Source: an uncultured Clostridia bacterium (GTDB taxonomy: Bacteria > Bacillota_A > Clostridia > Oscillospirales > Oscillospiraceae). From it: DNA of 21,059 nt. The stretch is taken from contig CAMZIX010000009.1 in assembly GCA_947307375.1 (NCBI GenBank), positions 1 to 21,059 on the forward strand, read 5' to 3'. Every line of letters starts with the position of its first letter. Positions within the stretch are counted from its first letter, which is position 1. The position numbers and the translations under genes are program-made. Below, one piece after another: positions 15,312 to 21,059 of the stretch. Under the pieces are notes generated by a model, which searched no databases, had not been told where the DNA came from, and worked only from the letters and a program-made list of their open reading frames with translations.

Positions 15312-15340
15312 ACTATACCCATAATGACAGCTTTTGTCAA
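15312..15340 (-). promoter_or_regulatory. SigA-type promoter of the alaS T-box transcript
   Basis: On the minus strand TTGACA (15340-15335), a 17-bp spacer and TATAGT (15317-15312) predict a start near 15305. The -35 box overlaps the TGA stop codon (15339-15337) of the upstream U32 peptidase gene. Confidence 0.85.
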
Positions 15341-16548
15341 GTATTATTGCGGTTCTTCCGCACGATCGCGTCCTTCGGCGCGCAGGCGGGCAGCTTCAGA
15401 TGGAATTCCATCATCGCGCGGCGCGTATCTGCGATCTCCTCGCCCTCCGGGCCGAAGATCTGCTCGGCGCGGAAAGGCAGCGGGGCCTTTCCCGGCAAAA
15501 GCAGCTCCAGCTCGTCGCCGCGGAAGATCTTGTTGCGCTGGGTGAGCAGGGCGTTCCCCTCCTCGTCGCATTCCTCCACGACCGCGACGACGTCCGCCGT
15601 CGCGCTGTAGGAGGCCTCGGCGTAGTGCTGGCCGGGCGCGCCGAAGTAGAAGCCGGTGCTGTATGGCCGATGGCTGACCTTTTCGGTCTCCGCGACCCAG
15701 AGCGGGTCGAGCGGCCTGCCCTCCATGGCGGCGTCCAGCGCCTGACGGTACGCGTTCGTGACGACCGCGGTATAGTAGGCGGACTTCATGCGCCCCTCGA
15801 TCTTGAGGCTGGCGACCCCGGCGTCCAGGAGCTCCGGGATATGCTCGATCATCCGCATGTCACGCGAGTTCATGATATAGGTCCCGCCGTCCTCGCTGAT
15901 CTCGAAATACTGGCCGGGGCGCGTTTCCTCGACCAGATGATATTTCCAGCGGCAGGGCTGGGCGCATTCGCCGCGGTTGGCGTCGCGCCCGGTGAGATAA
16001 TTGGACAAGAGGCAGCGCCCGGAGAAGGATACGCACATCGCGCCGTGCACGAAAGCCTCCAGCCGCAGCTCCGGCGGCGTATGCGCGCGGATGCGCCGGA
16101 TATCCTCCAGCTTGGTTTCTCTCGCCAGCACGACGGTGTCTGCACCGAGCTCGTACAGCTCGCAGGCAGCCGCGCTGTTGATGACGCCGAACTGGGTACT
16201 GACGTGACGCTTGACGCGCGTCGCCTGTTTTTTTGCCAGCCGCAGCACGCCGAGATCCGCGATGATCAGCGCGTCCACGCCGATCTCCTGCAGAAAGCCG
16301 AGATATTTCGGCAGAGGAAGCAGTTCCTCCTCCAGCGGGAGCGTGTTGCAGGTCACATAGAGCTTCGCACCGACCGCATGCGCAAGCCGCACAGCCTCTT
16401 CCAGCTCCTCGTCGCTGAAGTTGGCCGAGGCGGCGCGCATGCCGTAAGCACGGCCCGCCAGATAGACCGCATCCGCGCCGTACAGCAGCGCCATGCGCAG
16501 CCGTTCCATATCGCCGGCGGGCGAAAGCAGTTCAGGTCGATCAGCCAT
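15337..16548 (-). CDS. U32 family peptidase-like protein (TrhP/YrrO type, probable tRNA hydroxylation factor)
   Basis: The 403-residue protein has the U32 signature at residues 164-201: EAFVHGAMCVSFSGRC, then SNYLTGRDANRGECAQPCRW. It begins with the family-typical ELLSPAGDMERL. Cys172, Cys179, Cys195 and Cys199 are four conserved cysteines of the kind that hold a 4Fe-4S cluster in UbiU/UbiV relatives. TrhP (Escherichia coli) and YrrN/YrrO (Bacillus subtilis) are needed for prephenate-dependent 5-hydroxyuridine formation at tRNA position 34, and that is the likely role here. Protease activity is the older annotation and is doubtful. The ATG at 16548 overlaps the mltG stop by 8 nt. The mltG-U32 neighbourhood also occurs around yrrL-yrrO in B. 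subtilis, supporting the call. Confidence 0.88.
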   Translation of the reverse strand: MADRPELLSPAGDMERLRMALLYGADAVYLAGRAYGMRAASANFSDEELEEAVRLAHAVGAKLYVTCNTLPLEEELLPLPKYLGFLQEIGVDALIIADLGVLRLAKKQATRVKRHVSTQFGVINSAAACELYELGADTVVLARETKLEDIRRIRAHTPPELRLEAFVHGAMCVSFSGRCLLSNYLTGRDANRGECAQPCRWKYHLVEETRPGQYFEISEDGGTYIMNSRDMRMIEHIPELLDAGVASLKIEGRMKSAYYTAVVTNAYRQALDAAMEGRPLDPLWVAETEKVSHRPYSTGFYFGAPGQHYAEASYSATADVVAVVEECDEEGNALLTQRNKIFRGDELELLLPGKAPLPFRAEQIFGPEGEEIADTRRAMMEFHLKLPACAPKDAIVRKNRNNT

Positions 16549-17992
16549 AGTTCTGCGTGGCGACAAAATCGTTGAAATCCTCGGCGTTGGTAAAGAACTC
16601 GTGCCGCCCGGTCTCCGTGTTCAGCGCGTAGAAATAGTAATTCGTCGACTCGGGATTCAGCGCGGCCTTGATCGATGCCATGCCGGGATTGCAGATCGGC
16701 GTAGGCGGCAGACCGGTGTAAATACGGGTATTGTACGGAGAGTTGAATTCCAGCATCTCCGCCGTCGGCGCGCCTTCGTGATCCGGGAATTCATAGAGGA
16801 TAGAAGCGTCGATACCGAGCGTCATACCCTCCCTGAGACGATTGTTGATCACGGAGGAAATCAGCGCGCGATCGTCATATTCCGTCTCCGGGTCCACGGC
16901 GGCTTCTTTTTCGATCAGCGAGGCGATGATCACGATCTGCCGGATGTTCAGGTTCCGGTCGCTGGCCTGCTTGAGCATGTCGGCCGTCAGCAGATAGTGG
17001 AAGGTCTCCAGGAATTTATTGATCGCGCTGGAGGCCTGCATCCCTACATAGAACTGATAGGTGTCCGGGAACAGGAAGCCCTCCAGTCTTCTGGGATCGC
17101 CCTGGGCGTCGCTGTTGAGGAAGGAGTAATTGTACTTGTAGTTGGAGGCCGCTTCCATCAGGTCCTCATAGCTGCAGACTTCCTTTTCCTCCAGGCGGCG
17201 GAAGATCTGCTCCATCGTGAAGCCCTCGGGGAAGGTGACGTCGATCGTCATCGCCGCTCCGGAGCCGGCGCGCATATTCTGGACCAGCGCGCGGTAATCA
17301 AAGCTTGATTTCAGCTCGTAATTGCCCGGCGTGACTTTCCGATCAGCATGAGAAATCTTGCAGAAAAACTCAAACAACCATTTATACTGGATGAGGCCCG
17401 CTTCCTTCAGCGTATCGGAGACATAGGAAATATCGGCGCTGCGCACGGTTTTCGAGCCGATCACATTGCCGTCCTTGTCCAGCTCGTCCACGGTTTTCGT
17501 CTCAAAGATCGAGCTGGGCAGATTGACAACGGCGGAAAAGCTCTCTTTATTCAGCGCCAGCGCGTCGCTGGCGGCCATCCAGGCCAGGCAGGCCAGAATA
17601 ATGCTGACGCAGGCGATAAAGACAAAATACATCAGACCACCGATGCAGCCGCTGCGGTATTCCCTGCCCTGCCGGACGGGACGATAGTCCCGCTCGGTCA
17701 GCGGATCGCCGGTATAATTGTGCGCTTCCTCGCCGCTTTCATCCAACAACAGCTTGTCCACGGATTTGAGCGGTTTTTCCTTTTCCTTCTGGCTTGGCCT
17801 GGAAGCTCTGGCTTCCGCCTCGCGCAGGATGTCCTCCGCCGTTTGTTCGTCAGCGGACGGCGAGGGCTCTTGGTACTCCGTGTCGGGCGCGGTGATGCCC
17901 TCCCACAAGGCTTCGTTCTTTTTTTCGCTCGCCGCCTCTTCTTTATCCTGCTGCTCAAACAATTGATTGATCTTATCCAGCTCTTCAGCCAT
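16541..17992 (-). CDS. mltG: Endolytic peptidoglycan transglycosylase MltG (YceG-like)
   Basis: The 483-residue protein has a long, charged and probably disordered cytoplasmic N-terminus (1-115), rich in Glu, Gln and Lys. One membrane helix (about 116-141) follows, then an extracytoplasmic YceG domain. Family motifs are LEGFLFPDTY (303-312), IASLIEKEA with the catalytic Glu361, and GLPPTPICNPG (428-438). MltG cleaves nascent glycan strands and is thought to set their length next to the division and elongation synthases. The cytoplasmic extension is long compared with proteobacterial MltG and resembles that of gram-positive versions. AGGAGG sits about 7 nt before the ATG. No clear promoter was found in the roughly 150 bp upstream. 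Confidence 0.93.
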   Translation of the reverse strand: MAEELDKINQLFEQQDKEEAASEKKNEALWEGITAPDTEYQEPSPSADEQTAEDILREAEARASRPSQKEKEKPLKSVDKLLLDESGEEAHNYTGDPLTERDYRPVRQGREYRSGCIGGLMYFVFIACVSIILACLAWMAASDALALNKESFSAVVNLPSSIFETKTVDELDKDGNVIGSKTVRSADISYVSDTLKEAGLIQYKWLFEFFCKISHADRKVTPGNYELKSSFDYRALVQNMRAGSGAAMTIDVTFPEGFTMEQIFRRLEEKEVCSYEDLMEAASNYKYNYSFLNSDAQGDPRRLEGFLFPDTYQFYVGMQASSAINKFLETFHYLLTADMLKQASDRNLNIRQIVIIASLIEKEAAVDPETEYDDRALISSVINNRLREGMTLGIDASILYEFPDHEGAPTAEMLEFNSPYNTRIYTGLPPTPICNPGMASIKAALNPESTNYYFYALNTETGRHEFFTNAEDFNDFVATQNYG

Positions 17993-18146
17993 TGCTGACC
18001 TCCTCGGAAATCCTGATTCACGCGCTTTTCGCCCATGGCATAGGATGGCATGAACGGCGCGCCGCCAGCGTGCCGCTCAAATTCGCCGCTGTCTCCCGCG
18101 CGGGACGCTGTGAATGAAATCATCACGCGCGGAGAAAGGAACACTC

Positions 18147-18296
18147 ATGTTCTGCAATTCCTGCAACAACAGCTCCATCTGGCTCATTATTCTGATCATC
18201 ATCCTCTTCGGCTGGGGCGGCAACGGCATCGGCTGCGGCTGTGGCTGCGGTTGTGAGAGCAACAACGGCTGTGGCTGCGGCTGCGGCTGCAACTGA
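18147..18296 (+). CDS. Small Cys-Gly-rich single-helix membrane protein
   Basis: The 49-residue product has a short N-terminus with a CNSC pair (Cys3, Cys6), a hydrophobic helix at about 11-21 (WLIILIIILF), a GWGGNGIG linker, and two (Gly-Cys)4 blocks at 29-36 and 41-48 separated by ESNN. It contains 10 cysteines in all. The start is supported by GGAGAAAGGA 6 nt upstream; the in-frame ATG at 18114 lacks such a site. The gene lies alone on the plus strand between mltG and tmk and has its own hairpin downstream. I do not recognise a characterised family. It loosely resembles small sporulation-type membrane miniproteins and the chorion-like high-cysteine proteins annotated in some Clostridia. 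A metal-binding or disulfide-cross-linked surface role is possible but unproven. The repeat is encoded by GGCTGY hexamers, so repeat-driven expansion is plausible. Confidence 0.7.
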   Translation: MFCNSCNNSSIWLIILIIILFGWGGNGIGCGCGCGCESNNGCGCGCGCN

Positions 18297-18314
18297 GAGA
18301 ATCACACAGGGATG

Positions 18315-18341
18315 GGGGCTTCTCCGGAAGCCCCTGTATTA
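18315..18341 (+). terminator. Terminator of the Cys-Gly protein gene
   Basis: GGGGCTTC (18315-18322) pairs with GAAGCCCC (18327-18334) around the loop TCCG, followed by TGTATTATTTTAT. It starts about 18 bp after the stop. The T-rich tail is interrupted and overlaps the convergent tmk stop codon, so strength is uncertain. No comparable tail exists on the minus strand. Confidence 0.65.
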
Positions 18342-19010
18342 TTTTATCGTATCCAGGATCAGACGATAGATCTCGGCGTTCTTCTCGTCGATCTCGCGCT
18401 CTTTCCCATCCTTCTGGAACGGGATCTTCGCCCAGCCGTAATATTCGGCGGCCAGGCGCGCAGTCTTCAGACAGCGTTCCAGATAGCGCACGTCCTTTTC
18501 ATGGATGTCTGCGCTGGTTCTGGTCTTCTCCTGCCGGCGCTTCATGCGCGCCAGAGACGTCTCGATGTCCACATCGAGATAAATGACAAGATCCGGAGCC
18601 GGAAGTCCCATTTTCACATACTCCAGGTCATAGAGCCAGGCAAAGAAATCCGGCAGCTCGTCCTCCGGCAGCTTGGAGCCCTGATGGACCGCGTTGGAGG
18701 TCGTATAGCGATCAGAGAGGATCAGCCCTCCGCCGTTATAGATGGGGCCCCAGTCCTCCCGGAAGGAGGCAAAGCGATCGACCGCGAAGAAAGTGGAGGC
18801 CGTATAGGCGTTCACATCCTCCGGACGGGAGCCGAACTGCCCGCCGAGATACAGACGGATCAGCGCGCTGCTGTCCTTGTCATAGCGGGGAAAGACGATA
18901 TGATGATAGCCGATCCCATCGGCCTCCATTTTCGCGCAGAGACGGCGATACTGGGCGGATTTGCCGCTTCCGTCGATGCCCTCCAGCACGATCAGTTTTC
19001 CCTTTTCCAT
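18339..19010 (-). CDS. tmk: Thymidylate (dTMP) kinase
   Basis: The 223-residue protein has the P-loop GIDGSGKS (11-18), an FPRYD substrate segment, the DRYTTSNA motif and an arginine-rich lid region (RMKRRQEKTRTSADIHEKD, about 174-192). It phosphorylates dTMP to dTDP for DNA synthesis, in the cytoplasm. The FPRYDKDSSALIRLYLGG form replaces the more common REPGGT segment. It marks a subgroup I associate with Clostridia; some members are annotated only as deoxynucleoside kinases. Its start lies inside the last 19 nt of the upstream glycosyltransferase gene, with an AGGA site 7 nt before the ATG, so it is the last gene of the sirtuin-led operon. Confidence 0.88.
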   Translation of the reverse strand: MEKGKLIVLEGIDGSGKSAQYRRLCAKMEADGIGYHHIVFPRYDKDSSALIRLYLGGQFGSRPEDVNAYTASTFFAVDRFASFREDWGPIYNGGGLILSDRYTTSNAVHQGSKLPEDELPDFFAWLYDLEYVKMGLPAPDLVIYLDVDIETSLARMKRRQEKTRTSADIHEKDVRYLERCLKTARLAAEYYGWAKIPFQKDGKEREIDEKNAEIYRLILDTIK

Positions 19011-19741
19011 GTTTGTTTCCTGCCTTTATCATTCATCGCCGCCAACAGAAACGCGGGCAGACGGATCACACGCGTGATACGCTTCGGCTCCGACAGGAGC
19101 CGCCAGAGCCATTCCAGGCCGAGCCTGCGCCACAGCGGCGGCGCACGGCGGAGCGTTCCGGAAAACACGTCAAGCGCTCCGCCGAGTCCGATCATCAGCA
19201 TGCCGGGCAAATCGGCGCGATGCGCTTTCATCCACAGCTCCTGCCGCGGAGAGCCGAGACATACGAAGAGAAGCTCCGGTTCAGTCTGCCTGATTTTATC
19301 CAGGATCCCTCTCTCCTCATCGGGAGAAAAATAGCCGTGCCGCGTCCCCGCGATGCGGAGCCCGGGATATTGCTCGGCAAGCTTTTCACCCGCCTGCTTT
19401 GCGATGCCGGGCCTTGCGCCGAGAAGAAACACGCTCCCCTGCCGTTCGGCAAGCTCCGCCAGCAGACAGGAGGCAAAATCGATCCCCGGCGTACGATGCC
19501 GGATCGGTGTGCCGAGAAGCCTGGAGGCCAAGACAAGCCCGACGCCGTCCGGCAGGATCAGATCCGCATTGAGGATCGCCTCGAACAGCGCGGGATCGTC
19601 TCTCGCCGCCATGACGATCTCCGGGTTCGGCGTAACGACGATCGACCCGCAGTCCTGTCCGATCAGGCTGCATGCTTTTGACAGGATCTCCTCCGGTCCG
19701 CCGTCGTCAAAAGGGATGCCGAACAGGGGCGTTTTCGTCAT
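18992..19741 (-). CDS. tagA: WecG/TagA/CpsF family glycosyltransferase
   Basis: The 249-residue protein fits the family in length and motifs. Thr37 in TPNPEIVM and Asp65 in LPDGVG occupy the active-site positions described for the Thermoanaerobacter TagA enzyme. GSPRQE (163-168), GGALDVFSG (187-195) and GLEWLWRL (208-215) are further signatures. TagA transfers ManNAc from UDP-ManNAc to undecaprenyl-PP-GlcNAc, the first committed step of wall teichoic acid linkage-unit synthesis. In some species relatives build other surface polymers, so the exact sugar is uncertain. The C-terminal basic tail (about 218-249) is thought to anchor it to the membrane. Its ATG overlaps the sirtuin stop by 4 nt (ATGA), and its end overlaps tmk by 19 nt. 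Confidence 0.87.
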   Translation of the reverse strand: MTKTPLFGIPFDDGGPEEILSKACSLIGQDCGSIVVTPNPEIVMAARDDPALFEAILNADLILPDGVGLVLASRLLGTPIRHRTPGIDFASCLLAELAERQGSVFLLGARPGIAKQAGEKLAEQYPGLRIAGTRHGYFSPDEERGILDKIRQTEPELLFVCLGSPRQELWMKAHRADLPGMLMIGLGGALDVFSGTLRRAPPLWRRLGLEWLWRLLSEPKRITRVIRLPAFLLAAMNDKGRKQTWKREN

Positions 19742-20454
19742 ATCTGACTGAACACTTCCCCGATCTTTTCATGGATCACCAGATCCGCAAAGCCGTCGTA
19801 AGGCGTCTCGCTCAGATTGACCAGCGCGAGCTTCGTGCCGCGGTAATAGCGGATCAGCCCGGCCGCGGGATAGACGTTCAGGGAGGTGCCGCCGACGATA
19901 AGGACGTCGGCGTGGCGGATGTAGTGCAGCGCTTCGCTCATGATATCCTGATCCAGCGGCTCCTCGTAGAGCACGATGTCCGGCCGGATCACGCCGCCGC
20001 AGCTGCAGCGCGGCACGCCCTCGCCGTGGTTCATGCGATCCGCGGGATAAGGCTTGCGGCAGCGGCTGCAGTAGGCGCGCCAGATGCTGCCGTGCAGCTC
20101 CAGGACCTTTTTGCTGCCCGCCGCCTGGTGCAGACCGTCGATGTTCTGCGTGATCACGGCGCGGAGCTTGCCCTCCGCCTCCAGCTCGGCCAGGCGCTTG
20201 TGCGCGCGGTTCGGCTGCACGTTTTCAATGACCAGTTTCTCCCGATGAAAACGATAGTACTCCTCCGGGTTGCGCGCAAAGAAGCTGGCGCTCAGGATCG
20301 TTTCCGGGGGATACTTCCACTTTTGGTTGTACAGGCCGTCCACGCTGCGGAAATCGGGGATCCCGCTCTCCGTGCTGACGCCGGCGCCGCCGAAAAAGAC
20401 GATGTTGTCGCTGTCGTGAACCCATTGTTTCAATTGTTCTACTCCGCGATCCAT
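19738..20454 (-). CDS. NAD-dependent protein deacylase (sirtuin, CobB-like)
   Basis: The 238-residue protein has the complete sirtuin core. The NAD-binding segment is [16 protein letters not shown] (22-37) and TQNIDGLH lies at 102-109. The catalytic base is His121 in ELHGS. Zinc is bound by Cys129, Cys132, Cys150 and Cys152, and [10 protein letters not shown] lies at 188-197. Sirtuins remove acetyl or other acyl groups from lysines using NAD. The last zinc pair is CxC rather than CxxC, and the usual FGE segment after the zinc module reads YEE, so substrate preference may differ from the type enzyme. The ATG at 20454 has GGGGGTG upstream and a well-formed promoter. It leads an operon with tagA and tmk. 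Confidence 0.93.
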   Translation of the reverse strand: MDRGVEQLKQWVHDSDNIVFFGGAGVSTESGIPDFRSVDGLYNQKWKYPPETILSASFFARNPEEYYRFHREKLVIENVQPNRAHKRLAELEAEGKLRAVITQNIDGLHQAAGSKKVLELHGSIWRAYCSRCRKPYPADRMNHGEGVPRCSCGGVIRPDIVLYEEPLDQDIMSEALHYIRHADVLIVGGTSLNVYPAAGLIRYYRGTKLALVNLSETPYDGFADLVIHEKIGEVFSQI

Positions 20455-20486
20455 ACGGACACCCCCATATTATCAGTTGATATCAC

Positions 20487-20515
20487 ATTATACACCACAC
20501 CGGGCCGCTTGACAA
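20487..20515 (-). promoter_or_regulatory. SigA-type promoter of the sirtuin-tagA-tmk operon
   Basis: On the minus strand TTGTCA (20515-20510), a 17-bp spacer and a perfect TATAAT (20492-20487) place the start near 20480, about 26 nt before the start codon. The -35 box lies in the centre of a large inverted repeat. Confidence 0.85.
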
Positions 20516-20529
20516 GAAGCGCCCCGGTG
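20498..20529. repeat. Inverted repeat covering the sirtuin operon -35 region
   Basis: CACCGGG-C-CGCTT (20498-20510) and AAGCG-C-CCCGGTG (20517-20529) form a 12-bp paired stem with one internal C-C mismatch and a 6-nt loop. No T run follows on either strand. It could be a terminator remnant of the upstream gene or an operator. Confidence 0.75.
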
Positions 20530-20557
20530 CTGAATCATAAAGAATTGTGAAGCCGGA

Positions 20558-21059
20558 TCAGAGCCGCTCCTCCGCCCAAGCCAGGATCTTTTCCGTTTTG
20601 GGGCGAAGCGCTTCGAGACGGATCTCATTCTCCCGGCGAACGATAAAGGAATAGGTCTCGTCGCTGCTTCCGTTTGCCAGCTGCACAACGAAAAGACGCG
20701 CGCTGCGGATGCTGCTCATCGCATACTCCACGGCGCTGCCGAGATAGACGGCGCTCTCACGCGGAGCAAAAGCGGTCAATTCATCAATCAGATCCACGAG
20801 ATTGATCATCTGACAGATCACCTCGTCGCTGATCGCGGAGGCCGGCTGGCGCGCGGCGTCGATTTTCTGCGGATCGCCGTCCTTCATGGCGCGCTTCATA
20901 ATATTGCGGCCCTTGACGTCTTCGTCGATCAGATAGACGAAATAGGCGCGCAGCTTTTCGATATTGCGCAGAAGATAGTCCATGCGTTCGTCGCCCGCGC
21001 GATCCTTCGCCGAGAGGCGCGCGCCGCGCAGCGCCATCGCACAGGCCTCCGCGCCGCAG
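20558..21059 (-). CDS. Probable cyclodeaminase/cyclohydrolase family protein (5' end missing)
   Basis: The frame is open to the window edge, with 166 residues visible, ending at a TGA at 20558-20560. The visible part is largely helical and resembles the C-terminal domain of formiminotransferase-cyclodeaminase. It starts with an alanine-rich helix (about CGAEACAMALRGARL), then LRNIEKLRAYFVYLIDEDVKG, whose LIDEDxxxxNxxM pattern is common in this family, and long helices with many Ala, Ile and Arg. Such proteins act on formimino- or methenyl-tetrahydrofolate in one-carbon metabolism, in the cytoplasm. The glycine-rich start motif that would confirm the family lies outside the window, so the assignment is tentative. 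The ATG at 21037 is probably internal because the frame continues upstream. Confidence 0.55.
   Translation of the reverse strand, partial: CGAEACAMALRGARLSAKDRAGDERMDYLLRNIEKLRAYFVYLIDEDVKGRNIMKRAMKDGDPQKIDAARQPASAISDEVICQMINLVDLIDELTAFAPRESAVYLGSAVEYAMSSIRSARLFVVQLANGSSDETYSFIVRRENEIRLEALRPKTEKILAWAEERL

Noticed and set aside
17698..18144. 148-residue minus-strand frame overlapping the start of mltG
   Set aside because: It overlaps mltG out of frame for most of its length and turns into an Arg/Lys/Ser/Pro-rich string typical of frame-shifted reading.
18225..18296. Possible CRISPR or tandem repeat array
   Set aside because: The repeat is a coding hexamer within one frame with no spacers; no CRISPR-like array is visible anywhere in the window.
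1..21059. Defence island, biosynthetic cluster or mobile element
   Set aside because: No transposase, integrase, recombinase, nuclease-helicase pair or synthase was found; gene content and strand layout are those of a core chromosome.

Overview
The window reads as chromosomal core sequence from an anaerobic, GC-rich Clostridia-type Firmicute (Oscillospirales- or Christensenellales-like; this placement is inference). The evidence is SigA-type promoters with 17-bp spacers, AGGAGG-type ribosome binding sites, an alanine T-box riboswitch, RNase M5, a gram-positive comEC-holA order, a TagA-type wall glycosyltransferase, and several ferredoxin-domain redox proteins. I see no insertion sequence, prophage, CRISPR array or rRNA. 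The window carries 18 protein-coding genes (the first and last cut by the window edges), one tRNA and one riboswitch. Very long antisense open frames lie opposite the real genes; they follow from GC-rich codon use and were discarded.

Left part (1-6900). The end of an FAD-dependent oxidoreductase with ferredoxin motifs runs into hypA through a TAATG overlap and stops at a strong two-way hairpin shared with a convergent MacB-like ABC transporter. A tRNA-Arg(CCT) gene with its own promoter and terminator follows. Next comes a two-gene operon pairing a glutaredoxin-like CPYC protein with a DUF362 ferredoxin protein, again joined by TAATG. A second two-way terminator separates this from a convergent aldo/keto reductase carrying a C-terminal ferredoxin domain.

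Middle (6800-15340). A solo alpha/beta hydrolase and a 77-residue membrane protein of unknown role each have a clear promoter on the plus strand. The minus strand then carries alaS, hit, comEC, holA and rnmV in one direction. The alaS leader is a complete T-box: promoter, Stem I with a GCC alanine specifier, antiterminator and terminator. The genes after alaS cover nucleotide hydrolysis, DNA uptake, the polymerase III clamp loader and 5S rRNA maturation.

Right part (15337-21059). mltG and a U32 peptidase overlap by 8 nt, and the U32 stop codon lies inside the alaS -35 box. Between mltG and tmk, on the opposite strand, is a 49-residue protein with one membrane helix and two (Gly-Cys)4 blocks. 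Beyond it, a sirtuin, a TagA-type glycosyltransferase and thymidylate kinase form a tightly overlapping operon whose promoter is buried in a large inverted repeat. The window ends in a probable cyclodeaminase-family gene.

Most of the window is ordinary housekeeping. The items that look least described are the Cys-Gly miniprotein, the glutaredoxin/DUF362 pair, and the palindromes placed inside the tRNA-Arg and sirtuin promoters.
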